Below, piece after piece: positions 23,823 through 35,193 of a DNA stretch of 64,000 bases. The notes under the pieces were generated by a model that saw nothing but the letters and a program-made list of their open reading frames with translations, did no database searches and had not been told where the DNA came from. Within the stretch, counting starts at the first letter, position 1. Each line of letters opens with the position of its first letter. Made by a program: the position numbers and the translations under genes. The DNA is from Fennellomyces sp. T-0311 (taxonomy: Eukaryota > Mucoromycota > Mucoromycetes > Mucorales > Lichtheimiaceae): contig JALLLT010000007.1 in assembly GCA_025266875.1 (NCBI GenBank), forward strand, positions 620,001-684,000, in the 5' to 3' direction.

Positions 23823-25273
23823 TTAAGCTTCGCTACCGGGGATATCCTCCTTCTTCATGCCCACAATATCCTCCAGAGCCTGACCAATGATCTTTGCAGC
23901 CTGCATTAACTCCTCCTCGGTGATCACCAGTGGTGGGGCCAGGCGTATGATATTAACATGTGTTGGTTTGGCCAGCAATCCTCGCGACTTGAGTAACAAG
24001 CAAAGTTCCCACGCTGTTCTCTCTGATTTGGTCTCATCGATGACGATGGCATTAAGCAGACCTCGGCCCCGTACTATATAGATACATTGTTACACATGGT
24101 TCTTAAACACCTGGATAAGGCTTACCTGTCTGGAGTAATGGGCTTTCGATTTTTCGCAACTCAGCTCTGAAGAGCTCGCCAAGACGATCCGCCTTTTCGA
24201 CAAGGTTTTCATCCTTGAGGACGTCGAGTGCTGCAATGGCTGCTGCACAACCAAGTGGGTTACCACCGTATGTTGATCCATGCTCGCCAGGCTTGATGCA
24301 AAGCATGATGTCACGATCGGCCAACACGGCAGAGACGGGGTACACACCACCTGATAATGCCTTACCAAGCAGCACCATATCTGGACGCACGTGATCGTGC
24401 TCGGAACAGAGCATCTTTCCAGTACGGCCTAGACCTGTCTGGATTTCATCAGCAATGAACAGTACATTGTGCTTCTTGCAAAGGTCATAGCATTCCTTTA
24501 AGTAGCCATCGTCCGGAACCATAATGCTATAATGAAAGTCAGCTACAATGCTAACACCCCGATCCGAAAGCATTTACCCTGCCTCGCCCTGGATTGGTTC
24601 GACAAGGAAAGCAGCGACATTCTCGCCTTCCTCCTCAAGTACTGCCTTTAGATCCTCAGGATGGTTGAATCGGATCAATTTACCGGAGCATTTCGGACCG
24701 ACCAGGGGTAGATAGGGGCCAAAACCACTGTATGATTCGGGATCCGTGCTCATGCTAATGACACCCGTTGTTCGGCCATGGAAGTTGTTCTCGCAGCTTA
24801 GTACAATTGCCTTGTTCTCCGGAATACCCTTCTTGACATAACCCCACTTGCGAGCAAGCTTGATAGCCGTCTCGACTGCCTCAGCACCGGTGTTGACCGG
24901 AAGCACCATATCGTACTTAAAGTACTCGGTGATATATTTGGCAAATGCGGGAAAGACGTCATTATAGAATGCCCGTGATGATAACGTCAGAGTTTGCGCT
25001 TGGTCGCACAATGCCTTGACGATCTTTGGATGGCAATGCCCTTGGTTCACTGCAGAGTACGCGGATAAGAAGTCCATGTACTTGTTGCCTTCGGGATCCC
25101 ATGCCCATGTGCCTTTGGCCTTTGCAAAGACGACCGGAAGTGGATGGTAGCTATTTTTTCATGCATGTTAAAAGACGTGTATCCGTGCAAGCGTGCGCAG
25201 AGATCGGATCTTACTTGTGTGCGCTGTATTCGTTTTCAAACTGAATTGCTTGTTTGCTTGACGTAGCTGCCAT
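23823..25273 (-). CDS. OAT: Ornithine aminotransferase
   Basis: Four exons on the minus strand: 25273-25215, 25150-24578, 24526-24126 and 24073-23823; 427 residues. This PLP enzyme moves the delta-amino group of ornithine to 2-oxoglutarate, giving glutamate semialdehyde and linking arginine breakdown to proline synthesis. Clear family stretches: [103 protein letters not shown] and [17 protein letters not shown] with the PLP-binding Lys, then [16 protein letters not shown] and [11 protein letters not shown]. The N-terminus ([14 protein letters not shown]) is not a mitochondrial presequence, which agrees with the cytosolic enzyme of fungi. A TATAAAAG box lies about 57 bp upstream of the start codon. 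Confidence 0.96.
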
Positions 25274-25329
25274 GTTTAAAAGAAGTTCCAGAAAAAAGAA
25301 AAGAAAGGAAAGTCAGGGCCACGTTGGAT

Positions 25330-25337
25330 CTTTTATA
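25330..25337 (-). promoter_or_regulatory. TATA box of the ornithine aminotransferase gene
   Basis: CCTTATAAAAGATCC on the minus strand, about 57 bp upstream of the ATG at 25273. Confidence 0.6.
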
Positions 25338-25340
25338 AGG

Positions 25341-26336
25341 TATCAGGCGCAGCTATTTTCCCACGAATGACGAACTACACTGGCCCGCATTATGATCACG
25401 CGGCAGGGGGATAGAAACCTTGTTCCAATTACGTTAATTATTACACCATAGCCTGGTGGACACTTGGTACCCTGGCCGTGCCTAGCGATGCCAGAAGATG
25501 CACTAGCTATGCATATAATTACAGCTTCAATTTCCAGCGTACAAAGTGCTTATATGCACAGGAAAACAGCAATATTAGCGAATAATGATGCACTATGTAA
25601 TAGCGACCTGTTCAAAAACGTAGCTGGTGTGCTTAAAGGTGCACGCTGCTATTATTAAAAAGAATACTTATAAAGTAATGCGCATGGTTAGCAGCACTGA
25701 CTGACTAAAATCCTGGTCCCCATTACGTAATGGTGATGAAGAGTGTTGATGGCAAAGTTTACATAATGCCAAAACTCCCGGGTGCACTCCGTCCATTGAA
25801 ATCAGGACTTTCGCCACTGCGTCACTTCGGCTATACAGTTTATGATTCAAAGTTAAGCAATACTTCGTACTTAGTATTCGGCGCGACAAAGGTGCAAGAC
25901 AATACCAATAAAGCTTTCAAATTCTTTGATCTTACTAGTGGCGATACATCTGAAGAGCTCACCTTCCACGTATGCCATATTCGCGCAAAGTACCAGGAGC
26001 CCAATAATCCACATCTTGTATATACCATTTCTGATGTCTTCCAGTATACTATACACTTCATCACATGATAAAGTACAAATGATGAGCAATCGGTCCATTT
26101 GAACACCAATTGTAACCCAACTTGTTACAATGGTGTAGTATACAGCGATCTTATTGCCATAGTAACAGTAGTGCCTCCAAAGATTCTTACGCGTCAGCAT
26201 GAAAGCAAGAAAATATTCTCGGTACTCGACAAGCATTCGCGTAGTATTTCGGTCGATTCAGTTGAGCCATTTCAATCAGCGATTTATTGTGATCCGAAAC
26301 AAATGGACAATTGTATTCAAAAGACGTTAATCGTGC
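25341..26336. other. Intergenic; broken unknown plus-strand reading frame
   Basis: A plus-strand frame at 25730-26068 (containing HFGYTVYDSKLSNTSYLVFG) and a following frame from 26099 have protein-like composition but are separated by stops and end in antisense to eS30. They could be two pieces of a decayed gene. No domain was recognised, so no function is offered. Confidence 0.25.
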
Positions 26337-26670
26337 TTAAGGGCCTTGGGTGGGAGCAGGGTTCATTCTGCGCTTGCCACCGAAAGAAGTGGTGACATTG
26401 ACGAAGCGGCGGCTATTTTAACATCGCTTATTAGCATCATTTTCCTCGATGTACAACTGCAAAACCCGTTGGAGCAAAACACTTACTTGTAGATTTGTCT
26501 CTTCTTGGCGCGACCAGTCAAAGCCTTCTTCTTCTCTTGCTTGGCGACCTTAGGAGTCTGAGACTTGACCTTACCGGCACGGGCCAACGAACCGTGAACT
26601 TTACCCTATTGAATAGAGCGAATTAGAGGGTGCGCTCGAAGCGAATGTCGACCATTTATATAGGTACCAT
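26337..26670 (-). CDS. RPS30: 40S ribosomal protein eS30
   Basis: Minus-strand exons of about 26605-26486 and 26412-26337, preceded by an exon holding little more than the start codon. The protein reads [20 protein letters not shown], then [39 protein letters not shown] and a stop; about 65 residues. This is the complete small-subunit protein eS30. No ubiquitin-like FUBI domain is fused to it, unlike the animal FAU gene. The first Gly follows a CAATAG acceptor, so the ATG sits alone in exon 1; the best candidate is 26670-26668, though its donor (GTACCT) is weak and ATG at 26655 is an alternative. An ATG-only first exon is known for yeast RPS30 genes. Coordinates of exon 2 may be off by one base. 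Confidence 0.85.
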
Positions 26671-28759
26671 GATTAAACTGGTGAAAAAAGAGGCTCAAAA
26701 AATTTTGCCACTGGGAATCGTCAAATCCTCCGCAACGAACTACAAGCCACAGCGCATTTAAGTGATTGATCAAAGACTTACGGATGTTCGTTCAGCTGTC
26801 TAATGGCCATCATGTGCGTTGGCGTATAACCTATCCTCTTGAAGGGGGTATAGTTGTATTGTGTATGCATACTATAAAGGATCAAGCTTTATTTGGTCCT
26901 GGATATAGCATTATTATGTGTACAAACCGCAGAACCTATACGTAAGCACAATTCGTATGTAAACACTAGCTCTTTTAAGTTTCCCGATTTACGCCAGCAG
27001 CAGCATGCGAATGAGAAGCAGTGCATTGCTGAAGGCTAAGACAAGTGGATTTTGGAGTTTATATGACTCGTTAACACCAGTCAGGGTAGTTACCATCTTT
27101 GGCTCTCTTTGCATCAACTGTATTCCGCGATTTAACACACGTATACACTTCCTCGCTTGAGAGGCGCTGGTCATGTCTCTCACCTATAGCCATATTACAC
27201 CTACTTTACTGAATGCCAGAGCTACGGTTTCATCTGCCAAAAGTCGCGCGGGATTTCTCTATGTTGTGTACATTCGGTGCCATCAAGGCAGCAACACAAA
27301 TTGGCAATGGGCCCTCAGCATTAGTAAAGACAAATTACGGCTCAAACATTTGACGGCTCAAACATTTGATTGACGCAGCGTCATTGGCGTGGACCAAGAT
27401 CCATCTCGCACATACTGGGATCTTTATCCGCAAGGGAACTAACAACCCTGCACCATTGACTGGGGGGTTATCAAATATGAACGACTTGCTGAAGCAGATG
27501 CCATGGTACCCGTTATCTATTGTCAAATACATCCTCAAGCTCACATCGGCACTGCTGGGGTAGTTCCAGATGGCGGGCACGGCCAACTATAACACGACAA
27601 CGTGAGCTAGATATGAATCGAGCAACTCAATCAGATCAGTGTTGCGTGTGGCCTCGGCTCCAGCATCGCTCGATTGGCGTTCTGGCGCAGAAAAAGACGA
27701 GCATCGTGTAGAACGACAGCGCCGCGCACTCAAACGGGTAGAGCATATGTTTGAGAATCACCATGCGCACCATAGCTGTTGGTTGAAGCTGTGTCAGATG
27801 CTGTAGATTGATCAACTCATGCATCTATCACATCCACTCTTGCACTTGTCCGTTTATCTCGGCTATCGGCGGGATATCATCACTCAAGGCCTGCGTATCC
27901 TGATGTATTCAGCAATTACGCTTCGATCCTCACTCAATCGAGGAACTTTTCTGCAATAAATACCCCACCATTCAATTGATCTGAACACCATCTGTCACCT
28001 GCCACATACCTCACCTCCCATGATGGCACTTAGTCCTCTCTCTTGGGCCGTTCGGCACCTTCAATTTTCTGTGCTCTTCGTCTTTGATCATGCCACTGGC
28101 CACCTTCGCTATCGCCCATCATCGATAGTATTCGTTATCCTTCGTGAGAAAAATGTATTCCAGTACAACATTATCGATGCCAACACAGTTTAGCAGAGCT
28201 GGTGCTTGCAACGCCTCACCCTTCCAACCAGTAAAATACTTCTGACATGCACAACACATTCAATGGCCAACCTTTTAATTTCTGGCAATCGATCATACTG
28301 TACGAATGTTTGGTCCAAAGAAAAGGAACAGTGGCAAGGCGCGTGACGACAATGATGGTAGGAGTTGGGAATACCCTAGACGTATTACATACAAACTGTA
28401 GCAGATACATGATCAATTGGTATGGACGATCAAGGTACATGCGAATTGGAGCTTAGCCAGTAAACGCCCTAAGTCTATTTCGCACCATCAAGCATACAGG
28501 GTGCACCAATTGGTTCTACTATTTTTCATAACCTAAGAAGAATCTACTTACCACAGAAACTGGAATGTGGTAGGCTCGATGCTCTGAAGTACAAAAGTTG
28601 CTCTTTTTTCGCCCGGAAAAAGAACCTTAGATAGCAGTACTTTGATTTCTTGCACAAACCTGAGAATAAAGGCACAGCTTGGGAAAAGTGAATCTGCTTT
28701 CTTAAGTGTAATGCGATCTTGTTAAATTGATTTGCTATGTAATTCTCAGTTAAATCAAT
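26671..28759. other. Gene desert with scattered short frames
   Basis: About 2 kb with no confident gene. Frames with some protein character are at 27183-26989 (minus), 27366-27563 (plus) and 28440-28216 (minus), but none carries a recognisable domain or joins its neighbours through plausible splice sites. A GTAAGT donor at about 26780 on the minus strand may belong to a 5' UTR exon of eS30. No RNA gene was recognised. Confidence 0.3.
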
Positions 28760-30776
28760 CAATAGGGCTGCTGTGCTATACTGATGACAAAGATTTTTAT
28801 TATGGTTATCAAGATGATGAGCTACTAGTTGCTATTCGTTTCATATTGGTAAAGACCATATCTCCCATTTTGACATCCTCTTCGCCGCGATGCTCCCGAG
28901 CAAGCAAGCTTGTGACATCGTTTTGCTCCTCCAAAAGTTCCCAGGTAGTACACTGTATCCACTACTCTGTTGCAGATCCCTTTCATACCTTCATATTGAA
29001 GAGAAACTCAAATACTTTTTTCCAGGTGAAACGGTTCTCATAATCGCGGGGTACTTTAGCAGAGCGGACCTCCACGAACGACCATTTACCCGAAGGTAAG
29101 ATACTTGTCGACATCAAAGTGATTTTATCGACAACACATTGTATCGTCAGCACACGTCGTCGCATGAATGTACTCCATGATGCTGATTGTCGTTTCTTCA
29201 TTTCAACCTTCAAGCAATGGTGAGAGCATTCCATTACTTGAGGGTATCTTCTTGAGTATGTGCTCCGGCAGTCTCTCTAGTACGTGTTTGTGGGTCAATA
29301 AAGTGGTAAATCGGTGTTTTTCCAAAACTAGCTTCAATCCATTTGAAATGCAAAGACATAGCTGGTCATGCCCATGCATGAAGCGTTTATAGCACGTACC
29401 CGGAGCACTTGAATAGTATTCGTTCCAATTTGCTCGCATCGTGACCGATGTCGTCGAGCAGCTTTTTTTTGGCCGCCCAACAGACAAATTGCCAACTGCT
29501 TTTGTGATGGCGAGCCAATTTCACGCCTATTTCATGGACACACAAAAACTGCATTGGAACAATTATCTTTAACTTGTGCATATCTATATTACTTACCATA
29601 AGAAACCAACCAGGTTGGTGAGTGCACCAAAGTACTTGAATACCGGGGGAACGTGTTCAGCAAATGGTGTTCTTTCATTTGTGCATACTGTGTAAAGTGG
29701 TTTCATACAGTTTGCATGAAAGTCTGTCAGGATACAGTACACAAGTCTGACACCGTTCTTTTCGTCCTTGTTCAGCTCGGCACTGGGAATGGCGACTTCG
29801 AGAAAATTTCCAAAATCTTCCCATGAGCACTTGATTGCATTGGTAATGTAATCAAAGGCAGCTTTGTGCCTTTTCAAACAGACCAATTGTTGCTGTGTAT
29901 CGGCATTGGCTGCAAGCTCTTGTTCGATGGGGGCTGGGGCAGAGGTACAGTCGGACCCTTCTTTGTGTAGAACAGGGAAATACAAACATTTTGTTGCATA
30001 CAGTGAGGTTGTGCACCAACTGGGAGATATTCATACAGTCATACCCGCTTTGGACCGCTTTGAGAATTCCAAATACTTTGATGCATATAATGAGGTTTTG
30101 CACGAAACGGGAGCTGCACAAACCGGGGTTTGACTGTAGATTGCAAGTCAACACTTCCCAATCCAACAACAAAAATGGGAGTCAACTTTTGCTTGGTCAT
30201 TGCTTCGTATGCGGGGGCTATTGTCATTCACATTCGTATCAATCTTGGCTGGCAGAAATTGATACGTGTGCTTGCCCTTCTTGACGCTGGCAACCTCTGA
30301 AGTATGCGTGTTAATGCACAAGTAACTTTAAAGTCTGGTATTTGCTGCTCCCTCCCGTCACCATCTTCCGCTTTTCTTTTCCCCTAAGCACAACAATTAA
30401 CGTGATGTAAGTCTACTGTCCGTGTATATCTGGCTATAGTGCTATCTTTACTTACCGCTACACTTTCGTAGATATTGGTGACATTTGCGCTTCCGCTGTA
30501 TGCTCCGCTATTGTCACCGTAAACATTGTTCACAACTGAGGGCTTGTTTGCTACAATTGCCAGGTGGTCTTGGGAAACTATAACAGACACAGTTAACTCT
30601 TGTTACAGCGGCTAATTGTCATTACTTTAGACCTTTAATTTTTCCCAGCGCCTCTCTTGGAAACGTCCACGTCATCCAAATCTTTCGTTAACAGAGTGCG
30701 GATGTCAGCATCCCGCCCGAGGCTTTCCTCGTACACAGCATAAACACTGCGAAGCGTCCAAGCTTTGATAGGTGTT
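28760..30776 (-). pseudogene. Decayed member of a Mucorales-type gene family of unknown function
   Basis: Minus-strand coding pieces in the order expected for one gene. 30776-30635: TPIKAWTLRSVYAVYEESLG. About 30578-30466: NNVYGDNSGAYSGSANVTNI followed by a splice donor, continuing into a Lys/Asp/Glu-rich linker GKRKAEDGDG. 29985-29593: ending in PFAEHVPPVFKYFGALTNLV. About 29560-29395: DDIGHDASKLERILFKCSG. About 29130-28985: DKITLMSTSILPSGKWSFVE then VRSAKVPRDYENRFTWKKVF. About 28945-28805: an acidic end. The block order (WxxR, acidic linker, PxFKxFGxLT, DGIG..LxxxxxSG, WxFVEIRSAxxP) is one I know from many uncharacterised Mucorales proteins. The pieces cannot be joined without at least one frame change (the donor at about 29594 gives the wrong phase downstream) and stops intervene, so I call it a relic. 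Function unknown. Confidence 0.5.
29982..30116. repeat. Imperfect direct repeat, period 87 bp
   Basis: Plus-strand segments starting ACAAACATTTTGTTGCATAC (29982) and CCAAATACTTTGATGCATAT (30069) align over about 45 bp with roughly 75% identity by eye. The 87-bp offset is a multiple of three, and the plus-strand translations KHFVAYSEVVHQLG and KYFDAYNEVLHETG match. Confidence 0.6.
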
Positions 30777-30867
30777 CTATCGAAGTAGTTGCTTAAAAGT
30801 CGATGGTTTTCCCATAGTAATTTGAATTTGGGTAAAGATAAGCAGGTTTAAACGCGCAGCAAGTTGC

Positions 30868-31093
30868 TAAGAGCGCGTTCGGGTAACCACCAGAGTGCAT
30901 TATGCACAAAACTGTTTTTTGGGTGCAATTTGAGTAAAAAAGTCATTTTGAATCAGAATGACATCTTCCTCAACAGTAGCTCAGACTTACTTTTTGAAAA
31001 CGCATTTTCAGAAAAAACAAGCAATTCTTTGGGTGATAGAGTCGATATTTCCCAAAATGACTTTTGAAAATGACTTCTGCATCCGAACGCGTC
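30868..31093. mobile_element. Possible short non-autonomous DNA element
   Basis: CGCGTTCGG near 30873 and its complement CCGAACGCG near 31085 form short inverted ends around a segment that is itself rich in AAGTCATTTT/AAAATGACTT inverted copies. No clear target-site duplication was found, so this is tentative. Confidence 0.3.
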
Positions 31094-32769
31094 ATCAGTA
31101 ATGGGGGATCCTCAAGGGATGCTCGAACCCTGGTGTACTCCGGTCAGGTGTACTCAATTTTGTGACGCCTTTTCATTGGTGAGCATACCAGTTTTCGTAG
31201 TGCACTCTCTTTGTAAGAGATACCGGAACCAATGTTGCTATTCATCTATTAAGAAAACCTCCTTCCTTTTTTGGAATCACCCTGTCCCTCACTTTCTCTA
31301 TAGGGAATATTTTTTTATATCTTTAAACTATATATTAAGTACGTCGCTAAGCTCTCTTTGTCACTAATATATACGTAGGGTTTCGGGTATATCAGTAAGG
31401 GTAGGTAAATAACATAGAGTTCAGGTAGTTAGGCCGAGTCGACTCACCGTTGAGTGACCCGAAGCGTAGCGCAGAGGCTCAATCAATCGAGCAAAGCGAG
31501 AAAGATGACGTGCTCGTTTTTATAATACAAAATATAGTGATTCCCTTTTATGGAGCGACATCGTTTTTTGAGTAGCGGCATTACATCCACTCAAAAAAAA
31601 GAGTCAGAAGTGAAAACAAAGCTAATTTCATTAATAGCTAGCTATGATAATTCATATTATAGTTTCTTTGAGTCAAAATCATCCGAGGATTGCAATATGA
31701 TCCATCTGGAGTCTCGATTTTATGACAGAACTTTATAACAGGATCAACGGTGGCTTCTGTTGTCATTTTTTCTTATCAGCGGAGCGAGCGGTGGCTCATA
31801 AACAAAAGTTTAAAAGTAACAAAAGAGCTATGGGGGTTGATTAAGTACGTATATAAGATATGTATCTGACATTATCGTGTCTAACCGAAAGGCTTGTGGC
31901 CATTTTAATTTAAATCATTCCCTGTTGTTGGAATCGATAGCTGTTGAATTGGAATGCATATCATTGCTTTTGGTTCTAATTGTGCATCAAGAGTAGTATG
32001 AAGCGCAGTGTGGTGAGAGAGTTATATGATATAAAACTGGTAACAAGAATAGAATTCGTTGAGAATCTGAATAATTGTATTTTCTTTATTATGGATGAAC
32101 TCTCTCTCTTTTATATCTTTTACTGGAGATTCTAATATCCGTTCCTGGATAAATGATACTTGGTCGAGGACGTATCGGGTTGCGTGTTCGTCTTATGTTT
32201 TACCGACGACGGCAGATATCGACTCCGTGTACTCTGTGATAGGTGCATGTCCTGTAGAACATCATTCAGCTTCCTTGAAACAGGTGTAAGGTAATACCGT
32301 TTATATCTTCGTCATCAATACTCTTCCAGAGTGTTCATCTGATGGAATGTGCTAGAATGGATGTTTGACCGATCTCCATTATGTGCATACATGTAGTGGT
32401 TCACCACACGCAGTAATATGGCTTCCATGTTTGATTTGTGTATATTGCACTTGGTTTTCAATTGCAGGATAAGGTTAGGGTTACACCGTACACTTCTCCT
32501 GGACCCCCGTAACAACTAGGTCCTGCGGGACCCTATCACCTAGACATCGTGCTTCCAACCCTGTACCTGTTTTAAATAATAACATGTTAGGTCAGTAATT
32601 ACTTAAATCTGTCTCACGACTCTAAAAATAATCGTTAATTATTAATAAATTTAGCAATGCGAAAATCTGTATAGCTGTATTGAGATAAATAAAGTAACAG
32701 CCGGTAATGGTACCTTATAATTCTATCCCTGTTAAATTAAGGTCCTTGCGCCATTCCGACTTGTCAATC
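31094..32769. other. AT-rich desert, no gene recognised
   Basis: Short frames only. Two purine-rich segments at about 31450-31520 and 31770-31800 (GCGGAGCGAGCGGTGGCTC) stand out by composition. The stretch 32160-32280 (TTCGTCTTATGTTTTACCGA...) resembles the ends of units in the repeat array that follows and may be a worn outer copy. Confidence 0.3.
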
Positions 32770-33800
32770 GTAGAAAGTGTGACAAGTGTCGATCATCTTG
32801 CGGAGAATGATGTCACCGACTGCGTGATGAATGAAACCAAGAGTATGGTCAGGTCGCTAGTTAGGTAATCGATCCCTTCAATTGGACGCAAAAAGGTTCT
32901 AGACATACAAGTATATTTTTTCTTGTATTCGCTTGTTATTGCAGATCATGCTGCACGCGTTGCTGTAGTTTTAGCGTTGCATAAATATGTACTCGTCCCA
33001 TCGTTATGCTGGGGGTGTGGGACGAATGACAGGTGCTGATCATATACTTTTCAAGAGAATGATGTCAGAAGTAGCGTCAAATTGACAATATCCCTTAGCA
33101 ATTGTTGTTAGCCATGGATACTTGGGGAGAGATAGAATATATTTGCTACACAGAGTGTCTTCTGTGCTACGCGTCTCAAACCAGTTCGAGTTCCGTTGTA
33201 GTTTATACAATAAAACCCGTGCTCGTTCGTTTCTGTCGATAATTGACGATGGTATGACAAGTGTTGATCATCGAGATGAATGATGTCAGAAGTTTAATAT
33301 CATCAATAACAGCTGCTATCTCAATAGCTGCGTATTTATGTAGAAGTATATCCAAGATTCACAGTAAATAGTCAGCCAGCCATAAAATTACACATACATA
33401 CGCATGTTAATCCTCAGCCCAAAAAGATGATGCGATCGCTCTTTATTAACCACAGATGATAACATAAAATTGTACAACACCATATGTCTTACCATGATCA
33501 GTAATGCCGAGTGTTGATCATATACCCACGTTGAGAAGTATAGCATCACAACAGCATTTATAAACTTAATCAAGGCTATGTATCGCGATTGCATGCGGGG
33601 AAAAAACAGGGTGCGTTGACTATTTAGGTAAAACTCATCGGGTTATTGTACAACATGAGTCTTTGTTGATGAACGCTCTGGATTTTGTTATCTCCAGCTG
33701 TATGCTCGTCTTACCATGCTGCTATCATAAAAACGCGTGGTAGACTGCCGATCATAGGCATGTAAATCCGGAGAAATGATGTCATGACACGAAAGGAAGC
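32770..33800 (+). repeat. Diverged tandem array, period about 240 bp, five or more units
   Basis: A composite motif recurs at near-even spacing: TGACAAGTGTCGATCAT (32782), TGACAGGTGCTGATCAT (33028), TGACAAGTGTTGATCAT (33247), TGCCGAGTGTTGATCAT (33505) and a worn GACTGCCGATCAT (33742). In most copies a GAGAATGATGTCA block follows within 15-20 bp. Spacings are about 220-255 bp. Before each copy a second shared block appears (CTCGTCCCATC, GCTCGTTCG, GTCTTACCATG, CTCGTCTTACCATG). The region between motifs has diverged almost completely. Translations of the core in one frame share M(T/P)SVDH, so the units may be worn coding exons rather than satellite DNA. Confidence 0.6.
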
Positions 33801-35193
33801 TTCCGTTGCATCTTCCACTCATGCGTATCTGTCGAAAAATGGTCTCAATGGCTAATAATAATGCCTGTGAGGAACCATCAACAACCCACATTGTTGAAGT
33901 ACTCGTGAATCTACAATATGTGCACCTCTTGGACACTATACTTTTGAACATACATCTTGCCAAAGATTAGCTCGGAAAAATATCATAATTAGCTTAATCA
34001 ACATTATCCGTAGCTCCTTATTTTTCTATCCATCTAAGTAACAATCAAAGCCAACATCACAGCCATAAAGGGAATAGACAACTCCAATGGAACGAAATGG
34101 TTAACTTCTTGTACTCCTGTCTGACATCACAATACATTATTGGAAAACAATAGGCTTGGGAAAAACGGGAGAGCGAAACTTTCCCAACAAACCGTGAAAA
34201 AATTTACAGACATGTGTTGTTCCGTCATTGAACATTATAGAAGAAAAGTGCCGTGGAGGGCACCGTAAAGTGCATTATCGTACGTGAACAAGTGATAGTG
34301 TTACATATGCACAAGTCTTACATCGCATATCCACGGCTTTTTCTCTGCTGCCGCTATGCTGCATGTACGATACAAATCTTAAAAAAAATCGGGATTTCGC
34401 TTTCGTTTTTTTAAAAAAGAAAATTTGTTGCCAAGCATCAAGTTGCTCAGCAAATAAAATAGCAGCTACAGTAGAGCTAATTGCTTACTAACTGCTTATA
34501 ACACATCTTCTGCTACCTGACGATCGAGCAAGTGCATTAAGCATATGCACAAATGTTAACATATATATGTACGTTTCCTTTTGCCCATTTTTGTCACCTA
34601 AAGAAATATGCATATGCATAGTTAGACGACGTTTTATCTCAGAAAAATGGGGCGTCTTTGTCCTGATCACCTAAACTCGTACACAGATGAAACCGACAAC
34701 ATTTCTGGTCTGTATTACTTTACAACGTTTGAGTTTGTTGACTACCCCCCCCAAAAAAAAAACACCTTATGTCATTGTACGTGTCTCTATTTTTAAAAAC
34801 CATAACGAAGCCCGTTTCGATGAGGCGCAAGCATTCTTGTCTGAACCTTATTGCATTTATTATCGTATTGAAGGAGTAGGGGAGGGATGTAAAGTACAGT
34901 GAGCCACGAGGCAAAACATGTGGTATTGATCCCGAGTTCAACTCAAAAAAGAATGTTACAAATGATCTTCTATTGCTGTTTAAGTATAATAATTTTTTTG
35001 TTGTGTGGTATAGCTAAGATCGTACAGCGTGTTGTGAGTGTGGTGGTATATAATAAACTTGTGAACAGAAAAGAAGGAAAATAGGGGATGATAAAAGGAA
35101 CATTCACATCGAACCGGAAAGGGGAGATGTGTTTAAAATAACATTGTAAATGGCAAAAAGACAGTAGTATATAGAATAGAAAGGCACAAGGGG
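33801..35193. other. Intergenic region downstream of the 240-bp array
   Basis: The segment up to about 33970 reads on the plus strand as CEEPSTTHIVEVLVNLQYVH and may be a coding remnant tied to the last array unit. From 34000 to 35193 there are only short frames, homopolymers (for example C7/A9 at 34745) and the 3' region of the next minus-strand gene. No RNA gene seen. Confidence 0.3.

Noticed and set aside
31110..31150. Possible tRNA T-loop (GGTTCGAGCA on the minus strand)
   Set aside because: No D-arm or acceptor stem can be paired around it.
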